NCBI RefSeq assembly: GCF_037975245.1
Contig: NC_092583.1
Span: forward strand, 2,256,764 to 2,320,763
Direction: 5' to 3'
From: Apostichopus japonicus
Lineage: Eukaryota; Echinodermata; Holothuroidea; Aspidochirotida; Stichopodidae
DNA: 64,000 nt
In this document: one piece after another, positions 13,101 to 26,210 of the stretch
Numbering within the stretch: position 1 is the first letter of the stretch
Layout of the letters: each line of letters begins with the position of its first letter
Notes under the pieces: generated by a model
Database searches by the model: none
Seen by the model: only the letters and a program-made list of their open reading frames with translations
Told to the model about the DNA's origin: nothing
Position numbers and translations under genes: made by a program

Positions 13101-13930
13101 TCTTTTTTATAAGTATACGATTAAAATGAAAAACCAGAGTGGTGGCAAAAAGTAAATATCAAAAAATTAATATTGCAAAGCTGCTTGATTTTAAGTTTGA
13201 AATGGAGAATTTGTTGCAACATGCCTCTAATACTGTGCCCATGGATATGCTACAATACCTGTGGACTGTTGATGATGAAAAAAGGTTGGGGGGAAGGTGA
13301 ATTGATATTGCTCTTTGCTTGCTAACTTACAATTTTCTATGTAAAGAAAAGAAAAAATACTTCTCTTCCCACCCTCCCAACCCTCCCCCCCCCCCAACAG
13401 TAACCAATCCATGTTTCCTGTTTCTTATCTCTTAATTAAAAACTGTTCTCAACATTTTTTGTTTTTGTGAATAAGACTTCAAATTTAATATCAAGAACAT
13501 GAAGTGTTTTTAAGCCATTTTTCCCCACTTTAATAATTGAAAGTTGAAAGTCCTATTCCGTTATATATATCTATATATCTATATCTATATATATATAAAT
13601 ATATATGGCCTTATTGCTGGAACCACTTAAGATGGAAAATGACTCACAGTGACTCATCATTGTACCCAAACATGTTTATGTTGTTGTATTACCAGGAATA
13701 CATTAGGAGCAGTTTCAGTTCTCATGACCACACACTTTGGAAAATTGAAATTGAAAAAATTGTAAAATGTTGAAAAATTGATGATTTGTCGGGGATTACA
13801 GTGTTTGATCTCATCTCGGTGCATTTTCAATCTGGTTTGTGAGTTACTTTTATTTGGATGACTGACCAAATTGGAAAGAATAAAATTAAGTAACCGTTAT
13901 TAATTCGACTTACTGTTAAGGTTGGCAAAC
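10111..13930. other. Intergenic, nothing coding recognised
   Basis: Unique DNA with G-rich (10368-10388), poly-C (11952-11961, 12831-12838, 13385-13395) and (TA)n-like (13562-13606) tracts. No exon or transposon end seen. Confidence 0.5.
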
Positions 13931-13937
13931 ATTTGAC

Positions 13938-13973
13938 CATGGAGCTATAAACGATCTCGTTTATAGCTCCATG
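13938..13973. repeat. Perfect 36-bp palindrome with 7-bp flanking direct repeat
   Basis: Arms CATGGAGCTATAAACGA (13938-13954) and TCGTTTATAGCTCCATG (13957-13973) are perfect inverses, with only TC between. ATTTGAC flanks it on both sides (13931-13937, 13974-13980), as a target-site duplication would. Confidence 0.9.
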
Positions 13974-13980
13974 ATTTGAC

Positions 13981-16760
13981 TGAGCCCACTGCTACTTCAC
14001 GAAATAATAACTGTCTTACTGTCTAATGCAATTTACATAACATTATGTGTCACAAATTTCATGTTTTACATATTTAATCCCCCACCCCCCTCCCCATATT
14101 TTGGGACATTCAACCTAAAATACTGTATATTGCATACGCAGGTGATAAACAGATAACAAAAGTAAAAAGTACAACACTGAGAAAGAAACTTGTACAAAAT
14201 TTTGTCAGAATTAACATGTTAACTGGAAGAAAAGGGAGGGGGGTGGGGGAAAGGGTTACAGCCTTGTGAGACACCACAGGGTCTTATTCTTGCAACAAAA
14301 ATCTCGGACACAATGGTTGCTAAAAATAGATATTGGAGCAGTAAGATGGAGCCTTATTTATATATTCATTATTTTCAGTTCAGATGAAACACCTGAGGAG
14401 ACATGGCATGCTCGAGGCAGTAGAACAGTCAGACCCACAGACAGACAGTTGGATTATCTAGGGTACAAAGCTCTTATAACAAACTCATTGTGAATAAAAG
14501 TACTAAGAAAGTCCCAACCGGTTTTCATTTCTTGAACACCGAGATGTCTTTCACAAGTTCAGATATTGTACATGTACGTATGCAAAGTAGGGCAGGTGTT
14601 TACTGGTGAGATGGTGTGACAAAACAACTTCCCTCATGGGTAGGTGGGTGCATGTCATTTACTGTTGAGAGGAACAGAGAGGTGCATCAGTGGTGTAGAG
14701 CTTGGTGGTTTTGAAAATCTCTCTTGGACAAAAGAAACGAAACTGAGGGATAAATTTTGTTTTAATCCGAGGGCTTCAGGCAAGGACTGTGGTGTAGGTT
14801 GTTGTCTGAACATGGTCGACCCACTATTTACAGAGTGGTCTTTGTTGGTTACCACCACTGTTTACCAACTGTTTGATACCTTGAACAAATGTTTACATCA
14901 GGTTTCAAACTTGTGGGGGTCCATTTGTTGGAGGAAGTACTCAGACTTTTGCAAAGAAATTGGTTTTGGTAAATATTTTATTGCCATCTGTCATGTCTGA
15001 TGAATGCTGTCTGTTATAACTGTAAGCTTTTTATTCTTGCTTCCGGTAATGATGGAAAACTCCAAAGTTTTGACAATTTCCGATTTGCCAAAATGTCATC
15101 ATAATTGGCAAAATGATCTGGAAAATGAATTTTTAAAACTTGTTCGTAATCAATGCATTGATTGCATGCTTAGACTTCACATTCAGAATATACGGCGAGG
15201 GATGCCGTGTAACACAATTCGACTAGCAGGGGCAATTGGTTGCAATTTTCTGCAAACTACGAATGGCCAATAGAGGAAGGGGGGAAATCAGGGCCTGGAT
15301 GGAGGATGGTAGCCCCACCCCATGTTTAAAGGCTTGGCCCTGTTTGATGGTAGCCTACCCCCTGTTTAAAGGCTTTGAGTATAATATAAGAGGACAATGC
15401 ATATGTATGTATGTATGTATATGGGGTAACTAAGTTGCCTGTTATAAATTAACAAATTTAACAATCAAAGGAAACACTTGATTCAACGCAGCAGAGTTTA
15501 TAGATTCAGTACTAAACCGAAGTTAATAATATTATATGACTTTTCATTCTTCATTTTTCTTCATAAACTACCTTCCCAATTATTGAAAACTTATGCCACA
15601 TACTACTGTATGTGAAGAGTATCACAGTGTACACTGCCACTCAGCGTAGACAGTGTAGTCTTATTAGTGTGGAATCTGTGGATGGCCAGAGAGAGCTGTA
15701 ACTTCCATTATCATCATATCCATCCATTGTATGGACGGTACTGGTTTCCTATCGGACTGGGCATTTCCTGCAAAATTTCCATCCACTAGATGCGTGTTCT
15801 ACGAATAATTCATCAAAATTTCTACCAGTGACAACTCTCCATGAATATGTCACGTTTCCTATTCAGAGAGCCTGTAGAACCCGACAGGAATAATCATCCG
15901 TATCGTCCAGTCTGATAACCACTGCCCTGCACCAGTACATATGGCTATCTACTTATTAACAATGGCAAAAAAAAATAGTGATGATGATAATAATAAATAT
16001 ATAGGAAAAAATACGGGAGATCTGCTCGCCATCTGACGAGATCATGAGGAATAAATATTACTTCCTCTGACGATGGAGAAATGGCAGAATCCGGCACAGT
16101 TCGAGATGTCAAAGACAAAGACGATTGCCGTGTACCGTGACAAGTACTGTAGTACTAGCAATGTTAGTTGTTATCAGGCATAGTGTCATAACCTGCTGTG
16201 TACAGTAGTGTTAGATCTGTGCAAAGTGGTTGAGGGTCTGCTGGACTGTACAATCGCTGAGGCAATCGTGTGTGCTTATCACACGTAGTTAACTTGTATG
16301 TATGTCAGGTTTTATATCGGTTTGTAATATTGATTGTACAGTGAACTTGATACTGAAGTTATATATATTCATCTGTGGTTGGGGAAGACCACAGTGTATA
16401 TACATCTAACACAGTAACTAAATGCAGTAGAGTTTCCACCAAAAATAAATTTGAAAAAAACAAAATCAAATTTGTACTAATACTTTTTGCGATTGCACCG
16501 ACCAAGGATGAAGGCAATCGTTATTATTGTGAGGAAAGGAACTCTGGATTGGAAAAATTTGCAAAAAGAGGCAAAATTTGTCTTTGTAAATTATGGTTTA
16601 AAACGTAAATTATCAGAGATTCTGGGCAATCCTGTTTTGGAATTTTATTTGTGAAGAAACAGGATATACTCGTCAAGTGCATGCACTAGAAATGTGAACT
16701 AATTGCACAGCTATTAAGCTGCCATATTTATCATTACTTAAAACATATATCTATATATAG

Positions 16761-16765
<5 letters not shown>
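13981..16765. other. Intergenic, nothing coding recognised
   Basis: Unique DNA with short GT/TATG tracts (15401-15420). A 118-residue open frame at 14644-15000 shows no family features. Confidence 0.45.

Positions 16766-16832
<67 letters not shown>
16766..16832. repeat. (TA)n microsatellite (about 33 units)
   Basis: Uninterrupted TA array, preceded by imperfect CTATATATAG units. Confidence 0.95.
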
Positions 16833-16835
<3 letters not shown>

Positions 16836-17250
16836 CTATATGAATGAAAACAAACATCTTTGAACATGGTTCCACCAAAGGGCAACTTTATTCTCTACAT
16901 GCAGTAACATGTAGGATATACTGTAGCCCTAACACTTTGTTTTGCCAATTAAGGTACTACAATAATTAAGCCCTCAAGAATTTGACACAATATGGTCAAA
17001 TCATCAAATATGTACAACATTTTATGAGAGGAAATATCAAAACCAAATTTCCGCACAAAGAGAAAACAGGTACCTTTCAATTCTTACTTTTATTATTATT
17101 TTTTTGTGGGTGTACAGTAGTGTTAACAGTATCCATCAATCTTATCTGTCACAAGGGGTGACGGTAATAATACCCAACCTATTCAGTGTATAGGAAGAAG
17201 ATAAATGTAGCTAAAATATATACATATTACACACAGAAATCTGCTACAAC

Positions 17251-17508
17251 GAAGGTGATAACAACAGCCGGTTTACTTATAAGAACTTAATTAGTTAACT
17301 GTAGAAATATTTAAACAACGAGGAAAACTTTCACAAATGACATTTCGGTACAACCTCGACCATACAGTACTTATTCTGTGTGCAAGGAGGGTGATAACAA
17401 CAGCCAGTCTACCGATAAGAACTTAATTAGTTAACCGTAAAAATATTTTAAAAACGAGCAAAATCTTTCACGATGACATACTGTACGGTACTCATTCTGT
17501 GCAAGAAG
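17251..17508. repeat. Two-copy tandem duplication, period about 136 bp
   Basis: GGTGATAACAACAGCC begins at 17254 and again at 17390; AGAACTTAATTAGTTAAC recurs in both, as do TTTCAC..ATGACAT and ATTCTGTG(TG)CAAG. Copies differ by scattered substitutions and indels. Confidence 0.85.
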
Positions 17509-20500
17509 GGTTTTGGTTTCTAGGGTGTCCGAAGAATTTTTGTCTCTCGTGTGAAACCGCTTTCCAACAGCTCTTCAAATGACAAACCATGAAAGAAACT
17601 AACCCTTTGAACGATGCAGACTGCACGCACCGTACACATACGGTAAATAAGCGACGTGAAGTAAGTTCATCGTCGGTGAGAGTAGCAAGAAGATAGGGCA
17701 AATTACAACGTAATACACCTCCAGCTTACTTTTAACCTTCAGCTTGAAACCAGGTCTCGTGCATGGCATGCCCACCCACTCAAGAGTTAAGGTCTACAGT
17801 CCATGATTAATACTGAAAATCCCCAGCAAGTTCCAATTGAACCATACGAAGGATGCGAAGATGAAAAGTTACTGGTAACATCAACTGTAGAGCAATTGAG
17901 AGTCTATTAGATCTAATATTAAGTCAGTGGTAGGCATCCTGCTTGTTTTTAAGTAAAATATATACAAATTTCTGTCTTTAGTGAAAGAAAGAAAAGTCCT
18001 TCCCCAGGACAAGGTACAGTAAGGCCTTACTGATCGATCAATTGAGATAAATGGAATGAAATGGAACGACCTGCTTATTGAAGATTACTAAGTTTTGTTC
18101 TATTTCTTGAGACAATGTGTGCAAAATGCCCTGCCTGCCATATAATATATATCAATATATGCTTTGCTTAATTTGTGTAGAATATGGACCAACTTTGCAT
18201 GTTGTAAAGGTCAGGTATATATGTAATAGTATAAATTGTAGAACCCAAGTAAGTGTAAAACTCAATATGACGATGTTCCAATCAAATATATACTAAGTTT
18301 AAAAAACTGCACACCAAAGGCTCATTATTCCCTTTGACAAACCTTGCAAGTGGTCTGACCCTCTCAGCAGGGAGGTGCAGAAAACCACACTTCACTTGGT
18401 ATGTCAGCAATCTGCTACACAAGAAAAGGCCCAGGTTGCTACAAAGACAGTGTACAATCACGTATTAAAGGTATGTATGTATGCATGTATGTAATATGTA
18501 TACATGGTCTAGACATCAAATTAGGATGAGAAATGGCCAATCACATACCTTGCATATATGATAAACTACTTCGACCTTCGACCTGGTACATGATCAATTG
18601 CAACGAAAGCACTTTAGTGGCATAGAGAACCAGAAGTCAATTTCAAGCTTTGTGATTCTTTGCCATACAATCTGCTCAAAATTCTTCCAGATACCTATCT
18701 GACTAATGTATCTGAGCAAGTGAGTTAGATTTTTCCAAAAATTAAATGAGAAACCTGAAAAGATCAGAGATTTTCAGCTCTTTATTTGTAATCCACTGGC
18801 AAGGATTTTGCAGTACTATAGAATTTTCCAAAAATGTTTTATATTCCAGAAAGAATGTCTTCCAATGTGAAATACAGATACTCTAGATGTGTACATGAGA
18901 GGACATTTTAAGTTAGCAATTTGGAGCTAGCAAGTCAGTTGCAACCATGGATCTCTTTTGTCATTGATGACCGAGAGCTCTACATGACATTGTTTATACA
19001 CTGTGAAATATTTGCATAACTTAAATGCCAAAGCAACAGGCATTTAGTATATAAATCATATGTAGAGAAAATGGCCAATTTCGAGTCCATTTGAGATAAC
19101 CTAGATATCCCTTGAGCCAATTTTGAGGCCACTTGAGATAACCTGTTGACCACTCGAAGCTCAGAGGGTGAAAACTGATAAGGGCCCCTAAGTGTGTTAA
19201 AGCGAGACTTCATTTCCTGGATGACTGTACGATTTGTTGAAGACCTATAGTGCTCCTTCACAAAACTTAACAACTGAATTTGACCAAAAGAAACTCAAAG
19301 CATTGGAGAAATTGCAGATTAATTTTAGCTTTAGTTTTGGAGTTATCTTGCTAAAAAGGGTTCAGATTTTGACCCAGGGCTGTTGACCTCTACCAATTTC
19401 AATAGGTTTCTTGCATTCACCAAGCTGGATCTAAATACAATGTACAGTACAAAGTTCAAGAAAGATGTACTTACTACTTCTTGATCATGTTCACAAGATT
19501 TTCAGCCATTTGATTTAAATGGAGATGGCTAATGACCTTTGACCTCCACCAATTTCAAAAGGGGTCTTGTACTCACCAAGCTACAGTAGATCTGCAAACT
19601 ATATATGAATTTTAACAATGATGTAGTCTTTGAGTTAACAGCCAAAAGTACAGTATTTCGGGCATGTGGTAGCAGGCCATGATCCAGTATTCAAATTTGG
19701 TTTCACTCTTATTTAAATGACTATGGTTCCTTGTGTAAGAAACAGCATACATGTGCAACTGTGCATTGGTATTGCCTTTTTGCGATGCGATAGACCTGTT
19801 AAATGATTAAATTATTAAAATGAAGGCTACAGTAAAATAAGTGAATCTCCTGATTACATGAAGACCTTTGACAAAACTGTGTGGCGTCTGTTTTCAATTG
19901 CCGTACTATCCAGGACAGGTACGTGTATACACAACTTTTGCACCAAATTAATGAGACTTAAAAAAATCACAAGACTGCTTTAACGTGCCAAGTGACAGCC
20001 AAACAATCAAGCCTACCCTGTGTGACAGCAATTTGAACACTTTGTTTTACGATCAACGCTTAATTTCAGACCAGTAACATTTAAACTTTCCTATGTATAA
20101 ACCATGAACACACGTTCAAACCTCCCTAGCATGGTTTGTGCGAGATTATGCAATGTCAAAGCACGCCCACCTTCTACGGTATGTGTTTTGAAAGGGTCTA
20201 AAAGTTAATTGAGGCGTTGCCTGAATCCAACCAGTGTCCGAGGAAACCTGTTTGTTCAACATACAGTACATGAGACTTCTACAGTACATTGAGCTATAAT
20301 TACACCTGTCACCTGCTGAACTAATAGTTTCAAAGAAAATGTCGGGAAAAACAGCAGGAGCGCAAGTTAATAAGTCTGACTTGGACTTTCAATCCTTTGT
20401 TAAAGGTTTTCAGGTAACAATCTTGCAACATTCATATTGCAAACTTGGTGGAAATTTTTGAGAAATACAGTTGGCACATGATATCTCTAAATCTGAATAA

Positions 20501-22833
20501 ATAAATAAATGGGATCCATCTTTTTCCCTCTTCTTCTTCTTCTTCTGATAAATATGTTGACAAAATAATATACTGTATGTTCACAATGATAACACTGAGA
20601 TGGCAATACCAGATTAGTACTGTAAGTTTACACAAAATTAATTTTAAAACATTTATACTGTAAAATTTTTTTACAAAGCAAGTCTTGCTACTGTTCAAAG
20701 ATCACTCATGGCTCTGATTATGGTTCTACTGTATGAACCGCTTTGGCATATTAAGAAAATCGCTCATTCAATATTATCCCTGTAGGCACATCCATCAAAT
20801 TGGCTGAACTACCTAGTCTAGCACATCAAGACTCTCTCAAACAGAGGTTCTTGGAAGTTATTTAAATTATTGTCTTATACTACAGTATATAGTGTATCTC
20901 ATCTGTGTTGGGGAGGGTTAGGTTAGTCGGAACAATTTTTTAAAGTGTATATTAACAGATTCCATTCAGATGGGTTTCACATTGGAAAGCCTACAGTATT
21001 TGTGTGTGTGTCGTAAAAGGTGTGACACCAAATAAACACTTGATAATATTATCCACCTCGCACTAGTGTTGCCAGTTTCGTTCACTAAACAGTTAACGAC
21101 CGTTGTTCCGAATCGTTTACCATTTGAACTGTAGTATCCAACACGGTCCATTACCAGGGAGGTGCTTTCTGATTGGGAAGCCTAACCACACGTAAGTACA
21201 TAATGAATTGTACAGTATGGCTGTTATTGTAGTCTGAACTATGGTTGTGGTAATTAACAAAACAAGTTATGGGTGTCAATCCAGTAAGTGATTACTTCAA
21301 AGAGATTGCATAAATGTTTATTTCTTTCCCCAATGGCAAAAGAAGAGAGATCACAGATAAAGGTGCAGACATAACAAGGGTCCAGATATATTTACAAAAA
21401 AAGTATCATAATAACAATTGATAATTAATACTATTTAGTAACTGGTTCAACAAGTTCCTTGTTTAGCCTGTACAACACATTCAGTAATGTGAGATATTAA
21501 TACTTTGTTCTTAATCATAGATCTACCTAGCTCCAGTCTGCAAACTATAGGCCACAAACCCACAACTTTTCAGTGGGACGCAGGATTTTTCTAAACATCA
21601 GAAAAGGTTTTTTGGAGCTTGCCAATGGAGATCGATTATAAAAGTGCATTTTTGTCAGCCAGGTTTAATGTATGCTGAGCATTGATTCTGAGGGATGGAC
21701 CTTTAAGTTTGAGAACTGCTGAACTAGGGTATGGTGAGCTCAAAGATTGTGAATAAAAAGTACTCTTTAAGCTCAAAGCAACACTACTATGGTGAACTTA
21801 AATGCAAATCCAGGCAAACCTCTACATGTGTTGCCTTTTACTGAACATTTGGCTGTCGTAAGGACTCACAGGCACAGCCTATGTTCTACTGAGTTGGAAT
21901 TTCAGTGTAAATCTACACTACAATTGTAGAGTACACTTATATTAAAGGAAGTTGTCAATATAGCCTTAGTTATAGGCCTAAGTATCTGATGTCTGTTGGT
22001 CAACAAACAATTTCATAAGGTGGAAACCGATATGATTTTGGCTAAGTGACATTAGGAGCACTGAAGTGGTTAGTGATGCAGCTTCATGTCTGTTTAGAGA
22101 ATTTAGTACTGTAAGAAATCCTAAGTTAGGCTAAGTATATACTATAGTACCAGTCTATGAAGGACGACTCGTGGAAAATAGGTTAAATTAATCTTCTCAG
22201 TAGCCTAACGAGGTGGGCCTTGGACGTTAGTAACTGTGAACGCGTAACTAGCCTATAGTAGGCATCGAAGTTAGTGTACACAATTATCCCAACATTGCAC
22301 AACACAACCTGATGTCAGACTCATCGATGAAAATACCCGATTTATGAAGAATTAATCCAAAAAAAAGTACAGATCTTACGGCATGTAATAACTAAGATTT
22401 CAATAAGATGTTTCACTTACCACAATTAATAGTAAACAGTATAAACGTTGAGAATATCGTACGTCGCCAGTCTGTCGCCATAGCGGAATGCGTGCTTGCA
22501 ACAGCGGCGCCGTGTTGAGTATGAACCTGTTTTTCCCTACAAGTTACACATATGTATTTACACAAACGTATACGGGATGAATGGAGACTATACACACTTA
22601 ACAATGTATGAAAACAACTTGTCTGCCATGTAGTCTTTGCAAGCCAGTCGTTTTTATGACAGGTGGTAATCGGAAGGTTACAAAAGTAAAGGCGGCGGTG
22701 TTTTAGTATATTCTACCTAAGTTGTCATTCTACGAAAGCCCTATTAGGGCTATAGAATTCACATTAGTTGTTTATAAAAATGATTTATTTGTTATAACAA
22801 AAAACAAAACAAAAATTTGTGTGAAAGTAAGTT
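17509..22833. other. Intergenic, nothing coding recognised
   Basis: Mostly unique AT-rich DNA. 19060-19190 resembles, inverted, the La intron repeat (TTATCTCAA, AATTGGCTCAAGGG). A DR1-like TGACCTTTGACCT lies at 19533-19545. A TTC run is at 20529-20545. Confidence 0.5.
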
Positions 22834-22874
22834 GGCCTGACGTTTCGATCCTAGCAGGATCTTCTCCAAAGGCT
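22834..22874 (-). ncRNA. Hammerhead-ribozyme-like motif, copy 1 (degraded core)
   Basis: Read on the minus strand: AGCC, a CUGANGA-like segment that has become TTTGGAGA, stem II GATCCT/AGGATC with a GCT loop, then GAAAC-GTC-AGGCC. Short stem I (GCC/GGC) and the palindromic ACGT are as in the minimal hammerheads of Penelope-like elements. The catalytic CUGA is mutated, so it is probably inactive. Confidence 0.45.
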
Positions 22875-22962
22875 AAATGACAAGTGCCTTTTGAAGTGCT
22901 AAATGACAAGTGTCTTCAAAGACTGAATGACAAGTGCACAAATTATAAATTTATGATAACAA
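22860..22962. repeat. Short tandem triplication next to ribozyme motif
   Basis: The words CTAAATGACAAGTG, GCTAAATGACAAGTG and CTGAATGACAAGTG recur at intervals of about 35 bases with CAAAGG/TTTGAAGTG/CAAAGA between. Confidence 0.6.
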
Positions 22963-25024
22963 ATTATAAATTTGTTATTACAAATTTATGATTGTAATAT
23001 TTCACTTTGACATTTTATCATCACATACATGTTCATCTTGTCCCGAAATTCAAATAATTTATAGCAAACCTTTGACATTTCAATCTTGAAAATGATTTAT
23101 CTTGGGAGTATTGACAATCTATTTCAACATTTGTATCTTATTTCGTGATCAAAATTTGACTTAATTGTTCAATTAGAACATAACTTAAAGTTCACAATAT
23201 TAATGGACGTTCTACCATCCTACAGGTGTGGTCCTTGGCAAGGAGTTCATTGTAGGTTGATATAGCTTTTGGTTTTGAAGGCGTAGAGAAAAGTTGGAGA
23301 TGGAGGCAGGGGCGGCAAAGTAGAGGGCGTACTAACAGCTTCAGTTTGGATTTATATTCAAGCCACGAAAAACCATTGTTAAGCATAAAAATTTAAATTT
23401 CTGTATAGACTTATAAAATAATTAGAAAAACTACATCATCATAAATAATTTTACACATTTTCTTGCAATATAAGATTCCAAAGAATCTGCTTATAGGAAA
23501 GACAACAGGGATAAATCATCAAAAAACAAAAAGACATATTTCCATTTCATTTCCAGCTTTAATGATCTCACTTTTTCACAATAGATAGTTTTTTCTTGGT
23601 TTCTCAAAATGTCACCGATTGAAGGGATGATAGAATGAACTTTGTGAGATATTTCTATGGGAGTTCTATATCAAAAGACTGCGTAAAATTTCTTATCATA
23701 AAATGTGTGGAATCATCACTGAATCAAAACTCTACAGGAGATTTTGATTACTGCTTTTTCCAAGTGCGATCTTTGAGGGATATCAAACAATACTGAACGT
23801 AAACGAAAAATAAACAGTACAGCATCGAAACAAATTTTTAGCACCTAACTTAACATTTCTGAGAAATAAAAAAGTATAACAAAGAGGGGGATTGTCATGA
23901 TTAAAGACTGATTTCATGCATTTCCCTGCAGAAGTTGGTTCTGTACATGACATATTTTGGTATCACTATACCCCTGTAAGTTTGAATATTCTTCTTACAA
24001 GAAGAACAAGAGGTTAACCGGGGTATTTGAAACTCTGCGATTGTCATCTTGCTATAAAACAATTTTGTATCCATTATACTGTGCGAACTACAAATTGTTT
24101 CCCTAAGCCCCATATATTGAAAAAACACAAAATTTGCCAAAATTTGCGACCAGGGATGCTTTTTCTACCTTGTATGAAATGATTAGGCCCTAAAAATCTT
24201 ACCACAAATGTGGAAATGTCAAGTTTTTTAAACAGCAAACAGGTTTTTTTGCTTCAGTTGGCTGGAATGGTATTTGGATACAAGATACACAAATGTACAC
24301 AGACAGATCTTTTTTTGGTGTTCCGAGTTTAAAACCTTGTGAAAGGTCGGTCTGCTTCAATTTGAGTCAGAAAATCATTCAATAAATGGTATCGAAAACT
24401 CCAAATATTGTTACTTTATACCCAACATGCCCGTACTAAAAAAAAACATGCAGTTTGACAGAAATGGTCAGAATTACTCATCACTTAGACCAAATGTATA
24501 TATATATGTCACAAATAAAATATAGACACCAATATGGTGTTCCAATATGATGGTGTATACCACACCAGTACACCTATCATAACTATGAAATTGAAATCCC
24601 CCTGAAATGGAAATATCGGCATTTTACTGGAGAACGTAACCACTCTTTAAAATTTAACATTACTGTACTGGGTATTTTACACCATTTTGAACACCATTCT
24701 TGTTCTGTGTTTATTTTCTAGAACTACGGCACCAATGCAAAGTAGAAAGCTGAGGGGGTATGCAGCATACCTGCAGCCAGGCTGCATAGGAGTAGGACAC
24801 AAACTTTTGTGCTCAAGAGTTACACACAATATGCACGTTTGGTCGGCTGAGATAATCTCTATTTAAAATTGAATCAACTTTACTCTTGCAGTGGTGGTGG
24901 TGGTGGTGGGGGGGGGAGGGGTAGATTTTGCATTTCTCAGCAAGTGCAAATTGTTGGAGGGTGGCAGTATAACATGTCAGACATCCAAAATTTTCGCACA
25001 TATTTTTCTGTGTAAAAGTAAGTT
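22963..25024. other. Between the two ribozyme-like motifs; no gene recognised
   Basis: AT-rich DNA; no reverse transcriptase or GIY-YIG motif is visible. A (GGT)n/poly-G stretch is at 24893-24919. Confidence 0.5.
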
Positions 25025-25065
25025 GGCCTGATGTTTCGATCCTAGCAGGATCTTCTTCAGAGGCT
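25025..25065 (-). ncRNA. Hammerhead-ribozyme-like motif, copy 2
   Basis: Minus strand: AGCCT, then CTGAAGA (intact CUGANGA box), an extra A, stem II GATCC/GGATC with a TGCTA loop, GAAAC, ATC, AGGCC. The conserved GAAA and CUGANGA boxes are present; GTC before the expected cleavage point is ATC. About 60 bp are shared with the 22.8-kb copy, same strand, starting at AAGTAAGTTGGCCTGA. Confidence 0.5.
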
Positions 25066-26060
25066 AATTGACAAGTAACAGAAGGGAAAAAAACATGCAC
25101 AGAATACAGACAGGTTAATGAGCATGGTGAACACAAAGAGATAGATGTAAGGGGATTAGTAGACAAGGATTGGGGAGAAGAAAGCAACAGGGGAAGATAT
25201 TTTTTGCTATCAAACTTGATAACCTACAACATTGTGTAACTTACTTTCTCACATTTTTTATTTGCCTTTTCTTGTCATACCTAGTTCTCTTCGCTGTCTC
25301 GATAGAAGACACTAACCCCAAATCATCTTTCTTTGTCTATGTGATAGAGATACAACTGTGATCAACAAATGTCCCCAAAAAACAGCCAAGGAAAACCCTA
25401 TTCAATTTATTCAAGCTTTTATAGGTTTGATGGTCCTTTATACACCAGGCTGAAAGACTTGAACAAGTTTTAAATATCATATCATCTTGTGGGCTTAACG
25501 TCTGTCCTTAATTTCTTTTTTATTCAATTTATTTAATTTCCTGTTTGATTTGATTTTTATTTCCTGTAATGAAGATGGGTTTTCTTAATGCTAGATCTAA
25601 AAAAATATCAAAGCCCTTAACATGACCCAATGATTGGTATTGGTTTTCAGTATCAACACTGTTAACATTCTACCTTGAAAATATGACGTCACAGATTTAC
25701 ACACACAATGACATAACCCAGACCGAAATGACATCTTAAATAGGATATCTCGCAAATTGGGCCCGATTTTGTATTGTCTTAGCTGCTGGAGAAGTCTGTC
25801 AATCACAGACTTCTCTATTCAATTGGGTTTTGTTTTCCCTTTAACATGATGTATGTCATAGCTACACACTGGTAAGAACCGCTGACTTAAACAATCTAAA
25901 TCCCTTCTTCTGATGAAAAAAAGTCAACGTGATCATGAATTTTAATACAGGATGGATTTGATATAACGATTATGATTCTGGTTTTAGAAACATTATACAA
26001 AACAAGAGTGTGTACAAATAGGGAAAGTAAAACAGATGAGAACTCCTTTCAAAGCCAAGA
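25066..26060. other. DNA downstream of PHB1; no gene recognised
   Basis: Unique sequence; a CRE-like TGACGTCA at 25684-25691. No exon seen. Confidence 0.5.
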
Positions 26061-26094
26061 CTTAACCGAAAAACCCTTCACATTCGATACATTT

Positions 26095-26100
26095 TTTATT
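26095..26100 (-). terminator. PHB1: PHB1 poly(A) signal
   Basis: AATAAA on the minus strand, 111 bases past the stop codon and within GGGAATAAAAAATG. It is the first canonical hexamer after the stop. No transcript evidence is available. Confidence 0.65.
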
Positions 26101-26210
26101 CCCTCCTGAGTCCTGGTACGACTGAATTACCCGCTGGAAACTTTCTGCGGCTTTCCGTGCGCGACGACGCACGCCGCATAAACGTTCTGCATCTCCTCCT
26201 CCTGTGCCTT

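Noticed and set aside
14644-15000. 118-residue plus-strand open frame
   Set aside because: Cysteine content looked domain-like, but there is no spacing pattern, no flanking splice sites in phase and no similarity I can name.
15640-15900. Possible reverse-transcriptase tail (a WFPIGLG-like phrase)
   Set aside because: Only a vague resemblance with stops in every frame; not enough to call a retrotransposon fragment.
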